This document shows positions 1-12,394 of a stretch of 64,000 nucleotides of DNA, piece after piece. Each line of letters starts with the position of its first letter. The first letter of the stretch is position 1. A program made the translations under genes and the position numbers. The DNA comes from Cynocephalus volans (lineage: Eukaryota; Chordata; Mammalia; Dermoptera; Cynocephalidae): contig NC_084471.1 in NCBI RefSeq assembly GCF_027409185.1, forward strand, positions 6,974,535 to 7,038,534. The letters run 5' to 3'. Below the pieces are notes generated by a model. That model was not told the DNA's origin. It did no database searches and saw nothing but the letters and a program-made list of their open reading frames with translations.

Positions 1-249
1 CCACCAGCCGCACGCCTTCACATTCTCTTCCTGTCCACCCTCAGACATCTGTCCTCCCCAGTGTGACCCAGATGTGGGCAGGGAGAAGCAGAGCCGAGGC
101 GTTACCCTGTCTCTGTTGCGGCATGTTGACAGCAGGTGGACCCTTCCCCACCTCCCAGAGACAAAGAGAGGAAAAGACTGGGCAAGGGTCTCATGGCCCA
201 GCTCTCTCGGCCCCTCACCAAGTGTCCAGTGGGGTGAGCACATGGAGTC

Positions 250-455
250 GTGGCTGAGACTGCAGGCTTTGGCATCAGAAAGCCAGGGCACAAAGGCTGG
301 CTTCTCTGATCATTACAGCTTGTGAGCATCATTTAACCTCCCAGACCTTCAGTGTTCTTATCTGTACCACTGGGGAGAAAACTGCTGTGTGAAGGTCATG
401 GCAAGGTTCAATGTGATGGACGGAAGGCACCCCACACAGTGCCTGGCAGTACCGC
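250..455 (+). repeat. MIR SINE
   Basis: Shows the MIR order: a CACCAGA-like tRNA part decayed to TGCAGGCTTTGGCATCAG, then CATCATTTAACCTCCCAGACC and ACACAGTGCCTGGCAG. It is divergent, as expected of an ancient mammalian SINE. Confidence 0.6.
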
Positions 456-1194
456 CCTTAGTCCTGGGTAGGAGGGCCCTGCCCCGGCTCCCCATCTGTC
501 TCTCTCTGAGTCTCTGTCTCTCACACCCATGCTCTCTCACATGGCTCCTTCCACAATCAGGATCTAGCCCTCAGCTGCATGCTGGGCCATAAGCATTTCC
601 TAACTTGAGCTCACTGTTCAGGCCCCAGGGAAAGTTCTCCATATCCCCTGGCTTGTTCCCTCAGAAGAAAAAGTGTGTGCTTTGCCGGTGGTGCAGAGAT
701 CTCGGTGGTGCCCTGCTCGCGTCGCACACAGACCCTTATTTGCAGCATGGGGAGAACTGACAGCTGAAGCACTGAGGAAAGAAGAAAAACAAACTAATGT
801 GTCGAATCCTTGTCTGGTGTCACAGAGGCCACTGCTGCTTGCATAATGAAGTGTCCTTTCCTGAGAGTGACAAGCATACGTTTCCCTGCGGCTCATGTTC
901 TAGTTCATGGGACTCGTGGGATTGATTAGCAGCAGCTGTACATGGAGGCTGAGGAACATTTTCAATATTAAGCAATTCATATTGCTATTAAATTTGTATA
1001 TTCACAGGTCTGACTATAACATGTGAAACCTGATGCCTCTTCTTGACTTTAGCAACTAGAAGAATATGAAACAGTAGAATTGCAAATAGTTTTATTTTGG
1101 TAAAAATATTTAATAAGACTTAAATTTTCAATCATATTAAATTTAGATTTAAAACTTTTAAATAGTTTTTATAGGATATGTAGAGTGTGCAACT

Positions 1195-1290
1195 CATCCC
1201 AGTTTTCCCGGGACTTTCCTGGTTTTAGTGCTGAAAGTGCTGCAGCCTGGGAAACCTCTCAGTTGGTCAATGCTAAGTTTCTTGCTGTGG
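1195..1290. repeat. Possible MER-type DNA transposon remnant
   Basis: The phrase around CCCAGTTTTCCCGGGACTTT, followed by a region about tumbling GC content and GGGAAACCTCTCAGT, resembles a common mammalian hAT-like MER element (MER58-like). The family name is from memory and uncertain. It sits in otherwise unassigned AT-rich intergenic sequence (960-1190). Confidence 0.35.
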
Positions 1291-1450
1291 GCCCTGCAAA
1301 TGTCAGGAGTAGTTCTATCTGGCTCAGAATAAGTCCTCAATAAATCCTAGCAATTTTTAATCTTGGTCAGGAGATGGCCAAGCCCCCGGCATAGAGACCT
1401 GTGACAAGACACAGAGAACGGGAAACCAGCTCAGAATAGAAACACACACA

Positions 1451-2088
1451 CAGTCGACCCTCACTATTCCTGGGTTCTGTATTGATGAATTTGCCTACTT
1501 GCTAAATTTAATTGTAACTCCAAAATCAATACTTGCAGTTCTTTTGTGGACACTTGTGGACATGCCAAGAGCAGCATAAAAAACTGAATTACCTGATGTG
1601 CGCATTCTCAGCTGAGGCTGAGCCAGGGGTGACACTCCGCTTTCTTGTTTCAGCTCTCAGACTACAAATACGAGTCCTTGGCGTGGTCCATTTAGAGCCA
1701 GGTTTTTCACATTTTGGGCCTTTTTGTTGGTGATTTTGCTCTTTAAAATGGCCCTCATGTGCAGTGCTGAAGAGCTGTCTAGTGTTCATAAGTGTGTGGA
1801 GGCTGTGATGTACCCTACAGACAAAATCCATGTGTTATATCAGCTTCATTCAAGTGTGAGTCATAGTCCTGTTGGCTGTGAATTGAATGTTAATGAACCA
1901 GCAATATATATCAGATCAGGTGTCTTTAGACAGAAGCGCACACATAAAGCAAGATTATAATGTAACCAGAAGCTGGCAGGAACCTAATTCTCTGTTTTCC
2001 CCTGGAGTGATGATTCATTACTGGCTAACTCAGTGTATGCGGTGACTTTATAGAACATCACCCCCTTGAACAACAGGAATCAACTGTA
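1451..2088 (+). mobile_element. Tigger-family DNA transposon, internally deleted, with transposase remnant
   Basis: The left terminus CAGTCGACCCTCACTATTCC is mirrored by GGAATCAACTG ending at 2086, followed by TA. The open frame at about 1748-1957 reads MALMCSAEELSS, then PTDKIHVLYQLHSS and ELNVNEPAIYIRSG. This is the start of the pogo/Tigger transposase with its CENP-B-like helix-turn-helix. At about 640 bp against about 2.4 kb for a full Tigger1, it lacks the catalytic DDE region. It is a fossil and cannot move. Confidence 0.85.
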
Positions 2089-2594
2089 CATCACCCCAGC
2101 GTTCACAAAGGGGAGCAGGGAGGTGCTGTGAACCCCAGGGTTTGTGTGTGATGGTGACAAGAGGGCTCCAGGAGCCTGCTGTCCTCCTCCATGCACCTTT
2201 GGTCAAAGGAGGGCCAGCACCCCTCACCCAGTTACCACGCCCCAGCACCATGGGGCTGTCTGACTCTGGGAGGCCTTAGCTCCTGGGTCCACCTGCCAGG
2301 TGCCTGGATCCATTCACAGAGAGGCGCTCTTGTGAATGGGAGAACTGGCTCATTGCAGCATTGGACAAGAAGGGAAGGAAACGACGAGACCTTCGCCCAC
2401 TACCATCCTCCCCTTGTGCCCCAGGCAGATGCCACCTGGACCTTCCATTTCCACACACCTTGCCCCACACCTCCAACCCACAGTGATGGCCTTGGGTAGG
2501 GAGCCCCAACAGGCCCGTTTCAGCCTCGCCTCACCCCCTCAGCCCTCATCCTTGCCCCAGTGTCCCACCCAGTCCCTGGCAACCACCACTCCAC

Positions 2595-2790
2595 TTTCTG
2601 TCTCTATGATTTGACTATAAATGGAATCATGTACAGTATTTATCTCTTGTGACTGGCTTATTTCTCTTAGCTTAATGTCCTCCAGGTTCTTCCATGTTGT
2701 GGCAGGTGTCAGGGCTGTCTAACAGTCCACTGTATGGATGTAGCCACTGTGTTTATCTGCTCATGTGATTCACTCTTGCTCCTTTGAATA
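2595..2790 (-). repeat. L1M-type LINE 3' fragment
   Basis: AAATGGAATCATGTACAGTA, GTGACTGGCTTATTTCTCTT and TCCATGTTGTGGCAGGTGTC match the widespread antisense L1M 3' region. The same block recurs, broken up, at 46.95-47.59 kb. Confidence 0.6.
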
Positions 2791-3005
2791 AATCCCTCTT
2801 CTGCTGCATCCAGGACTCAGGACCCCACCCTTCGGCTCTGGTCCTCAGGGCTGGGATCCTTCTCAGGTTTTTCCTGTCCCTAAAACAGGATCCAGGATGT
2901 CCCCTTGTCCTGTACACATTCTCTCCAAGCATCCTGGTTCTCGCAAAATAGAACTGCTCACACTAACAGTGCTAGAGAGCACAGAGTCAGCGAGGAGGGA
3001 CTTGG

Positions 3006-3325
3006 GTAGCCTGGAGGGCTTACTCGCTGAGCTATGGAGGGGTCACTCGCCGAGCTGTGGAGGGGTCGCTCGCCGAGCTATGGAGGGGTCACTCGCTGAG
3101 CTGTGGAGGGGTCACTCGCTGAGCTGTGGAGGGGTCACTCGCCGAGCTGTGGAGGGGTCGCTCGCCGAGCTGTGGAGGGGTCGCTCGCTGAGCTTTGGAG
3201 GGGTCACTCGCTGAGCTGTGGAGGGGTCACTCGCTGAGCTGTGGAGGGGTCACTCGCTGAGCTGTGGAGGGGTCACTCGCTGAGCTCTGGATGGGTCACT
3301 CGCTGAGCTCTGGAGGGGTCAAATG
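3006..3325 (+). repeat. 23-bp minisatellite, about 13-14 copies
   Basis: Unit GAGCTGTGGAGGGGTCACTC plus GCT. Unit starts fall at 3029, 3052, 3075 and every 23 bp to 3305, with a degenerate unit before. Variation is mainly G/A, C/T and T/C at fixed places (GTCACTC/GTCGCTC, CGCC/CGCT, GTGG/ATGG). Because 23 is not a multiple of three, the array makes a repetitive open frame (ELWRGHS, ARRAMEGS), which is not taken as a gene. Confidence 0.95.
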
Positions 3326-4480
3326 GACAGTCCCTGCTGCATGGCCCCAGAGGCCACATTGCTAGTGACTAGCATCCTCCTGCCTGCCCATCATGGTGGG
3401 CTGTCCCCTGCTCAGGCAAGCTGCCTGGTAGGCCTTGCCTCTTCCATCCCTATCAGGATACTCCATGTAGACACTGTCCTCTGGCCAACCAAGGTGATAT
3501 GGTCACTGCTGGCCAAGCTCTGGTGTTCAAGCCACCGTATCCACAGTGTGACAAGAGCCATCTCTAGGTCCCGAGCTGCTATGACTACAGACCTGGGTTT
3601 AATAGCCACAGCTGCTGTGCTTGCTGGAGCATTACTGCTGAGGATTTTCCATGGTTTATTTTAATCTAACAGAGCCCACTGCCCCTGGCTGTCTCTTGCT
3701 AGGTGTGCTGTGGGCATCTTCAGGTTAACACACCCACAACCAAACTCAATATCTCACAACCCCTCCTGACTTCTAGACTCGCCCTTGCTTTTTCTGGAAG
3801 ATCTGGAACCTCCCTACCCAACTTCAGCAGCCTCACCTAAAAGTCTTGGGTCTATGGATACAGCAGGGTGGAGAGTGGGGGCAGGGACAAGGGCAGAGCT
3901 GTGGAGATGGTCCCAGGGGATCAGCAAGTCATCGAGTGCAGGAAGAAGAGAAGGGTAGAGCTTCGGGGGACAGGTAAGGGCTTCAAGGTCTGCTGATGTC
4001 CCCTGAGCAGAGTGGAGTCCTAGAGCTCAGGAAGTGGACAGGTTCAGAGGGCAAGCAGTCCCAGGACGGAACATGGTGGGAAGCCTGGAATGTCTGTGAC
4101 AGCCCCGAAGGCCGGCCGTGCTGGGCATGTAGATGAATGACAATGGAGAGTGAAGGCCCTTTTCCTCCCCTGACCTCAGCTCTGCCTCACGACCTCGCCC
4201 CCACCCACCACTTCCTCAAGCCAAGACCCTGGTGTCCTCCTTTGTCCAGCTCGGCTGTTCCCACCCCACACCCCACCCGCCATCAGCCCTGGAGATTAGT
4301 CCTCCTAAGGACCCCAAGACAGTCTCTTCTTCCCAACCCTGCTGCCACCACCCTCATCCGGGTCAGGCCTCCAACATTTTGGCTCATGGACCCCAAGGAA
4401 TCTTGAAAAGCAATGTACTTCCTTGCACAGTTTTAAGTCAATATTGTAGGGGAGGAAAAAACTTTTTTCTTCTACGCATC
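3326..4480. other. Intergenic, nothing identified
   Basis: G+C-moderate unique sequence on both strands with only short unrelated open frames. No splice-flanked coding block or recognisable repeat was found. Confidence 0.5.
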
Positions 4481-4835
4481 CGTCTTAGTCTACTTTGTGC
4501 CGCTGTGACAGTGTGCCTGCAACTGGGGAATTTACAAAGAACAGAAACTTATTTCCCACAGTCTGGGGGCTGGAAAGCTCAGATCCAGGTGCCAACATCT
4601 GGAGTCTGGGGAGGGCCTTCTGCCGCGTCCTCACATGGTGGAGGGTGGAAGGAAGGGGAAGCGGGGTGAACCTGGGTCCTCCCACGGACCGCTCCCTCGA
4701 GCCCTTTCTGTAGCAGAATCAGTCCATTCTGGGACCTAAACACCTCCCATGAGATGCCACCTCCCAGCTCCACCACACCAAGCATTAGGTTTCAACATGA
4801 GTTTTGGAGGCAACAAAAATAGCCAAACCATAGCA
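4481..4835 (-). mobile_element. MaLR LTR (MST/MLT1 type)
   Basis: Read on the minus strand it starts TGCTATGGTTTGGCTATTTT, has AACTCATGTTGAAACCTAAT and GGAGGTG, and ends AGTAGACTAAGACG. This is the MaLR LTR layout. The copy is diverged and solitary. Confidence 0.75.
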
Positions 4836-5230
4836 CCATCTTAAGTCTGTTACCTGGGCCCCGTAAATGAGACTGACAAGAGATGGATTAGCAAGAAGAG
4901 AACGTTCCAGTTTATGCAGTGTAAGTTTTACATGACACGTGAGCCTTCGTATGGAAATGAAGACCTGAAGACATGGTTGAGCCTGAGAATCTTTACATTA
5001 GGTTCTATGACGACTGGAATGTCATGGAAAAATGTGTTAGAACAAGGGTATGAGCTGAGAGCAGGAAATGGGGAAACTGAGCAAAGCCTGCTCACTGCGT
5101 TCCTCTCACCTGAGGGTCTTATGACCTGCTCCAGGGGGAAGGAGGAGGTAAGACAGTCCTTACCTGCACCGCTGTTTCTGGAACTCCTTCAGCTTAATGT
5201 ATTCAACGCGCCAAGGCACCATATTTTGGG
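4836..5230. repeat. Probable LTR-derived sequence
   Basis: GACACGTGAGCCTTCGTATG, AAATGAAGACCTGAAGACAT and the following GGGGAAACTGAGCAAAGCCT resemble ERV LTR sequence adjoining the MaLR copy. The family was not identified. Confidence 0.35.
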
Positions 5231-7797
5231 GTAGTGTGTTCTGAATGCTGTCAATAGCTAAAATTTTTTTTTGTGAGTTTAAGTAGTTACAAAGGATGCA
5301 CATTCCAGTATATGTGTGTGTACACTTAATCACTCTTTTAAATATACCATGTATCAAATGGAATCTAGTTTCCCAGTGATTTGAAACCTACCGTCATGCA
5401 TTTAAAAACACACAAACAAGTTCATTTTTAACAGTAAAAAAGTTTACATCACTCATCTTTGTCCTTGAATTCATTTTGCCATCCCACTTCTATTATGGAA
5501 TTTTATACCGATGTAATACATTTGTATATGCTTGAAAGCTTTTTGTAGATCACATGTCTGCAACAAAAATAAACAGAAAAATTAAACATTTTTCTGCAAC
5601 CCTAAGGCTATAAGTATTTAAATACTTTTTTCCTTCTGGACTGAGTTATCATCCAGAATATTCGCAATACACAAACATTACTTATTTACCAGAATGACAC
5701 AGGGCTCAGCATCAATTCTATTCACATTTTCATTTTTATAAAGACAAATGCAGAGAGACTGTTCACATAAATAAAGGGGTGAGAGTAGGACTCTGACACT
5801 CAGTTATCCAAAAACCACACAGTAATCTGTCAAGGGAAATGATTTCTGATGATTTATTGGCTGCAAACTTATTTTGGTTCTCCCTCAACTTTGTGGAAGG
5901 CAAAGAATTGGAAGTCCCTTGAATTGCAAAAGACCTTGTCATCCAGTCCAACAGAGTCCAAGAAGACCGGGGTACCTCAAGTGTCCTTTGTTTTGCACCT
6001 GAATAGCCACGCCCACACCCACTGCCATGCCCCTTGGTAGGGCCTTTCCTCTCGATGGTGGAGAAAGGGGTCTATGACATGGGGAGAGGGAAGGAAAGAA
6101 CAGGGCTCAGGTCTCCAACACCGGCCGGGTCTCAGGAGGGTGGTTTTAGGAAAGAATTTGAAAAATGACTCTTAACAGTACCTGTCTCTGTGCATCCTTT
6201 GGCAAGTTGTTATGTGAGCCCAGGGATATGTGTTCCCCGATTTGAAGGCCACTGTCTCTAGCGTTTGTCATTTCTTGCTGGGTTGACCACAGTAAACTCT
6301 TAATGAGTGTTCTTGCCTCAAGCTTGCCCATTTCCAATCCAGTCCCTGAGTAATTGCCTAAGAAACAAGGCTCACCTTGTCACTCCCCTACTCCTCTTTC
6401 CTCTCAAGGTAAAGTTCAAACCCTCATCAGGCCTCTAAGCTCCGCCTGGTTTCTGTAACTTCCCCAGGCCTCAGGTTGCCACCAAATTGCCATGTCCTTG
6501 AGTAAGTCATCCCTGCTGGCCCAGTCTCAAATAAAGCTCTTCTAGTGCCCTGAACTTTTCCTTCACAGCACTGATCAATTGGACTCAAATAAAATATCTG
6601 AATTATTACTTTCTAGTGCCTGATTTCTCTGCTGGACTGTAAGCTCCAGGAGGGCAAGGGCAATGTCCATCTTGCTCAGTGCTGAGTCCCCAACACCTAG
6701 CACTGAATCTGGTGTTTAATAAATGAACGAATAAATGTTAGAATGATAACCTTTTTCCAGGCCTGGTTAAACACGAATGCTCCTCCAAACTTAATTCCCG
6801 TCACAGACCTACGCATTTTCTTAACTTGTAGCCCACATTCAATCTAAGAATTCATTGTAATTGTTCTTTAGCATCTCAGGTGTTGTCTGAGATTAGGTCC
6901 CTCCTGAAGCTGACCTTGAGACAAGGATTTGAGTGTAAGGGGAGCCCAGGAGGCATTGGGAAGAAATGAGAGGGGAAGGCAGGTCTTACTGGGCAGGTCA
7001 CTACCACAAGCAATGGGGCTCAATCCCGCTGGAGTCCTTGGGAGCAACAACACGCCATGGGGTGGGGGAAGGAGACTGGAGAATTGGTCCACCAAAGCTC
7101 ATTCATCATCAGTTGAGGGCTGCTCCCATGGGCGTCCGACCCAGCACTTCTGATCTGCTCGGAGCAGCCTGAGCAGAGAGTAGCCAGAACCTGAAACAGG
7201 AAGCTGTCCTTGGGCAGGGGGACAGAGAGGGCCACAGGGATATGGGTGGGGCACCAATGGTGCCTGCCAGTGGTGTTCACAGGGGGCCAGGTATGTCTAC
7301 AGGGCCCACCCTCAAGAAGCTCACAGCCTAGGGGAGTGGACTGGAGTCAGACCCTTAAGAAGGGGATGAGCCCATAGTGTGGTCGGTGAGGGAAATACAA
7401 GGGCTTTTGGAGAAAGGCTGCTGGGACTGGGAGGTGGTGAGAGCAGGGGAAGATGGAGGGAGCTTGCAGGGAAAGGGACAGGGCAAGTGCAGGGGCCTGG
7501 AGGGGAAGGTAAGGAGTCCAGATTGGATTCCAGTTGTATGGGAAGCCCTGGAGAGTATGGGCAGGGGAGTGACATGGCCTTATTTACACATTAGGAAGAT
7601 CTGGAGTCCGAAAGTCAGTGGATGGAATTCAGCAGGTCCATAAACATAGATAGGAAAAAAAATCCATCTTCATCTTCACTACCTCTAACTGGAATTTAGT
7701 ATTTCCTTCAAACGCAAATCTAGCCAACAAACTACAGTAGTGTTAACAGTACCTGTGACTTCATTGTTAATAGAAATCATAGATATTTTTATACCAC
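5231..7797. other. Intergenic; one L2 end, otherwise nothing identified
   Basis: An L2-like 3' end lies at about 6610-6740 (CTGGACTGTAAGCTCCAGGA and AATAAATGAACGAATAAATG). The remainder is AT-rich to 5.8 kb, then mixed. Purine-rich sequence at 7330-7620 resembles an ancient dispersed repeat seen again at 33.3, 37.2 and 41.1 kb. Confidence 0.5.
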
Positions 7798-8207
7798 TGT
7801 GGGACTGTGAGCATAACCGACTCCATCTTGGGCCCTTACTGCTTGTTTTGTCTTTGTGAGAGCTTTGCCCATAAAGTTACACAGTAACTAAGGGAAAGTT
7901 AGTTAGAACAGTACGGAGGCGCAACCTGCCGACTGTAAAGAAGGAATGATTAAGTACTGGTGTGACAATAAGACAGGTTAGCTATCTGCATCAACATTTG
8001 GAGCTAGTTATGCTAAGCTTGTTTATGAACTGCCTGTAGAAACCTGAATTCAGCCTTGACACAATACAGAGAGAAGCTTGGCATGTGCCTTTGGGTTGCC
8101 ATCCACCTGACCCATTGCTCTGTAAGTAAGTTACCCTGTAATAAAGTTCTTTGCTTTATTGCACAGAGTGGCCTGTTTTGTTGTTTGGCCTCGAGATACC
8201 TTTCCAA
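7798..8207 (+). mobile_element. Solitary ERV LTR (class I-like)
   Basis: Begins TGTGGGACTGTGAGCATAAC and CGACTCCATCTTGGG, and carries TAATAAAGTTCTTTGC near 8140 as its polyadenylation region. The probable CA end is near 8206. No matching target duplication was found, so the right border is approximate. Confidence 0.6.
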
Positions 8208-9136
8208 TTAAGTGGACAATCTGCCCTTTGTCCACCTTCAGACAATCACCTTACAGTGGTAGATCTCCACATGTTTTTTATGCTTATTTCCTTAAAATTC
8301 TGGAGTCTTTTCAGATCCTCTGCTAGGTCTTATTTAATACATGAACAGAGAAGCACATCTACTATTATATCACAATGAAAACATACTTTGATCACTTTAT
8401 TTGACAATAAACCTTGTAATTCTTTGAATTTTATTTTGCATATTTAAAAACGTTCTTCTGAGAAGGCAGCCACAGGCCCCACTGGACTGACTGCTCATGG
8501 GAATAGGTTAAGAACCTGTGCTGGCCACATATGGAGAAGGGGTGCTGGGAGGTGGGTGTGGAAGCAGGTGGACCATTTAGGATGTGCTGCAGGTGTCCAG
8601 GAGATGGTGGTAGAATAGACTAGTGGGGAGCGCTGGAGATGGTGAAAATGATTGGATTTGAGACATACTCTGGAGGTAGAGATAACTGGGCTTACTGGTA
8701 GATTAGAGGCGAGTGTGAAGGAAAGAAAGGACTCGAGGACAATGATGCCATTTAAGGTGATAGGGAAGGCTTGAGAGGATCAAATTTGGAAAGGCAAACA
8801 TTGTTCTGCTTTGGTCATGTTGAGCTGGAGAAGCCTGCTGGATGACCAAGTGGAGAGGTCAGGAGGGTCGATGTACAGGTCTGGAGCTCAAGGGAGAAGC
8901 CAGAGCAGGTACTTTGAGGGTCATGGGGTAGAGATGCTATTGAGAGCCAGAGATTGGAGGAGCAAGTGTAGGAGAGAGTAGATAGAAAAGCAGGGAAGAC
9001 AGAACCTTGGGATGGCCCCATGGGGAGGTCCAAAAGGGGAGGAGGACCCTGTGGAGGAAGGAGAGAATGAGCTCACAGATGTCATATGTTAAATAAAGTT
9101 TACAGAAGGCCATTGGTTTGGACTAATGAACAAGCA

Positions 9137-9624
9137 TGTGTTCTGATCTAGATCAGCTAAATTTCTGAGGCCTTGGAAACTTGGGATGAGCCAGTAAATC
9201 ATATCCCCATGTTCTGAGAATGTGATGATAGTATCTGTTATCTGATGCCCACACTTTATGTGTGTAGGATATAACCTGACCCCAGTCCCTTTCCATATGG
9301 TATGTGCTGACCAATGGAACCACGGATATGTTAGTCAAGGGGCTGCTCTCTGTTCTCCCCTTTCCTGTGGTTATAAAATGTCAAACGGGGGCTGGCCAGT
9401 TAGCTCACAGTGTTATAACACCAAGGTCAAGGATTTGGATCCCTTTACCAGCCAGCCGCCAAAAAAAACCCCCCAAAACCCCAAAAATGTCTACACTGCT
9501 GGCCTCCTTAAGAGCACCCCCAAGTTATCTTGGCTGTGTTGCCCAAGTAGCATTTCAAAATATTCCAGCTCAGAATAAAGTCTTTGTTCATTTACTTGGC
9601 CTCAGTTTCTCTTTTAGGTTAACA
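9137..9624 (+). mobile_element. Solitary LTR interrupted by a tRNA-derived SINE
   Basis: A TATA-like GTTATAAAATG at 9370-9380 and polyadenylation signal AATAAA near 9574 flank a SINE at 9390-9485. The right end is GGTTAACA. The left end is uncertain. Confidence 0.5.
9390..9485 (+). mobile_element. tRNA-Ile-derived SINE, internally deleted
   Basis: GGCTGGCCAGTTAGCTCAC is joined to GTGTTATAACACCAAGG, removing about 18 nt of the D-arm/anticodon stem relative to tRNA-Ile. Then come GGATCCCTTTACCAGCC and an A/C-rich tail. Confidence 0.8.
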
Positions 9625-10199
9625 GGACTGAGTACAGACCAAACCAAAATGGAGTCACTCGTGCTATAGTTCGACACTTCCGAGCTAAAACTAAATTGTT
9701 TATCTGACAATCTGAGATTTCTGGACAGAGGTAATAGCCAAATCCCCAAACAGGCCAGTTTTAGCCCCACGGTAAGGAAGTTGCCTCTGCTTTACCCTCT
9801 ACCTTCAAATCCATCTGCTTTTGTTCTGTCTCTGCTTTCCTCGGCCCTTTCCTGTCTGTAAAGCCAACCTCCTCCACTCAGCTCTTCAGAACACTCATTC
9901 TGTTTACGGAATGTGTTGCCCGATTCTAGAATCACAAATAAAAGGCCAATTAAGATCTGTAAGCTAAATTTGTTGTGATTTTATCTTTTGACACATGGAA
10001 GCCTCGAGAAGAGCAAAGGCAGGTGATGGTCACTGGCTTTGTATATGTGCTGCCGAAGCGAGCACTATGGTCACTGGCTTTGGCAATACGGGCAGGACAA
10101 TCCTTTTGGGGTGAGTCTGAAAATGGGGACCATTTGGCTCTGTTGTGAAGGGGAGAAGGGAAGCAGAAGCTGGAGGGAGAGGCAGATTCGAGGGAGCAT

Positions 10200-10297
10200 T
10201 GTTTTTGGGGGGCAGCCGGCTGGTACCGGGTTGGAACCCTGGACTTTGGTATTATCATCACCCCACTCTAACCAACTGAGCTAACCAGCCAGCCCTC
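10200..10297 (-). mobile_element. tRNA-Ile-derived SINE, monomer
   Basis: Reverse complement: GGCTGGCTGGTTAGCTCAGT, TGGTTAGAG, ATAATACCAAAG and a B-box-like GGTTCCAACCC, ending in a poly-C/A tail. It is nearly full length relative to tRNA-Ile, with no tRNA-unrelated body. Confidence 0.85.
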
Positions 10298-12394
10298 AAG
10301 GGAGGGCTTTTTCAAAGGTGGAAGCATTAAAGTGGGTTTGCACGCAGATGGAAAGACCGGGGAGAGATGGAGAGGTGTCTTATGCAGAAGAGAAAGGGGA
10401 TGTTGCTGGATCTGGCCTTTAGAGAAGAGGAGAGAGTGGGAGGAGGGAGGTGTTCAAGGCTAGCACTGGACCTTGGCCAAGCAATCATCCAGGCAGGAAG
10501 CAATCCTCCATTGTGACAGACAGTCCTGCAGGTAGGTGGGTTGTAAACAGGAGCTGAGATTGCATCTGTTTTCTCTACGAGACATGAGATCACCAGCTGA
10601 AAGTGAGGAGGAGACATAGGGAAGGTGTGTAAAGGTGAAAGCAAGGGAGGGCAGATGAATCCCAAGAAGTGCAGCAAGGTTGTCCACCAGTGCTGTGGGT
10701 TCCCATGAGGTCAGTGATCACTCACTGAAAATGATCCCACAGGACTGTGTTATTTTCTCCAGCAACTTCCCACCTATTCTTGAGAAAGTATGGAATACTT
10801 GGAGAGGGTTAGGATTTTTACAGGTGGCATAACTGGGGGAGAGAAGGACAGAGGTGTCTGCAAGGGCAAGGGTATGACAGAGGATGGGTCACTGGTGACA
10901 GGTAGCAGGACAGCCCAGATACCAGGACACAAACAGCTGCCCCAAATAATGAGTGACCGGCACTGTGTGTGAGATGGTTGGGACGGACTTTCTGGCTGGA
11001 CTCTGCCTCTAGAAACAGTCTTGGGGTGGGTGGCTGTGCCCTGTCACCTGGAGAGGCAGGCAGGGCAGGGGCTGCAGGGTGGCCCACCTACTATGCACTG
11101 GGCATGGGGCCCAGGAGACGGGGAGCAGGGGCCAGGTTTGCCAAAGGTTATGGGGAGGTCAGAATCCAGGCTGGGATCTGCACTGCCTCTGTGTGACCCC
11201 AGAGCCTGGCAGCCCTCGCCTGAGAATTTACCAATCGGTTTATTTCCTAAAAGCACGAGTAAACCTGGGGACTTAGCAGGCCTCTGGATGCAACATGAAG
11301 GTTTCCTGCCTCTGCCAAGAACCTGGAAAACATAGAAGATAAAGGTTGTCCTCAGGGAGGTTGGTCCCCAAATGATTTACTGGGAAAATGGGACAGAAAG
11401 CGGGGCCAGACTAGCAGGGAGGCTACAGCACCAGTAGATGCAGGTGACAGAGAGGGTGGCTGGACAGGGGGAGGAGACAGGACCAAGGTGGGGTGGGGAG
11501 ACTGCAGCAAAGGCCTCTCCCAGGTGTCTGACCTGGCAGGTAACAGGCCCTGGTTCCTGCCCACACTCCCCAGGTGTCCCTGTCTGTCCCCTGTGGCCTC
11601 CTCTGCCTGCTCACGGCTCGTCCAGCTCCCTGGCCAGAGCAAGCCCTGGCACCTCCTGCCTTCTGGGGGCTCTGGCTCTGGGCAGCCTGGATCCCCAGGG
11701 TGGTCTGTCGACAGAGCTCGTGGCTGGTTAGCTGGAGCCCTCTCAGCCCACCCCGCCCATGATGTGCACCTAGAGAGATTGAAGGACAACGGTCCACAAG
11801 CAACATTCTCTCCCTCTGGAAGCACCGGGTCTGGCTGCCACTGGTCCCTGAGCAGGGTCCTGCTGGGGTCACAGCCCCCTCCTCCTCCATCTTCTGAGTC
11901 TGGAAACTTTTCTTCTTCCCACAGGGAGGACTGAACACAGGCTTCGTGAGTGCTCTTGTCTGAGTACAAGGTCCATGAAGGGCCCAGTGGGTTCCAGATC
12001 CCCATGGGAGGGAGCATGGGGGCACATGGGAAGGAAGGCTAAGCTCTGAAACCACCAAGCAGGCGTGACCAGGGTGGGGGGCGGTTTCTGACCCCCTTCT
12101 GTTCTAACCCTGTGCTGGCATTTCCTGGCTGCTGGACCCTGGATTATTTGCACAAACCTTCTGCATCTGTTTACTCTGTTAAGATGAGAACAAAATACCC
12201 GCCACCCAGCAGGGCTCTCAGGGGCCCCAGGAGTTGGTGGTTGGTGGCCACTGTGGCAGGCAGCCAAAGGTAGAGCAGCCCACTGCAGGGAACTGATGGC
12301 CACCGTCCTCACTGCCCTGGAGCCCTGGGGAAACTGGGGCAGGGGCAGGCTGTCCTCTCCTGAGTACCTGTCCACCGCTGTGCCCAGCGCTGTG
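10298..12394. other. Intergenic, nothing identified
   Basis: Purine-rich to 10.7 kb, then G+C-rich. Overlapping open frames of 150-220 aa at 11.35-12.06 kb on the minus strand show low-complexity Pro/Ser/Gly composition and no domain, and are not called. Confidence 0.5.

Noticed and set aside
2897-3214. 105-aa repetitive peptide frame (ELWRGHS-type repeats)
   Set aside because: Product of the 23-bp minisatellite read through all three phases.
11352-12375. Minus-strand frames of 168-221 aa
   Set aside because: Low-complexity Pro/Ser/Trp composition, several frames open at once, no splice or promoter context, no known family.
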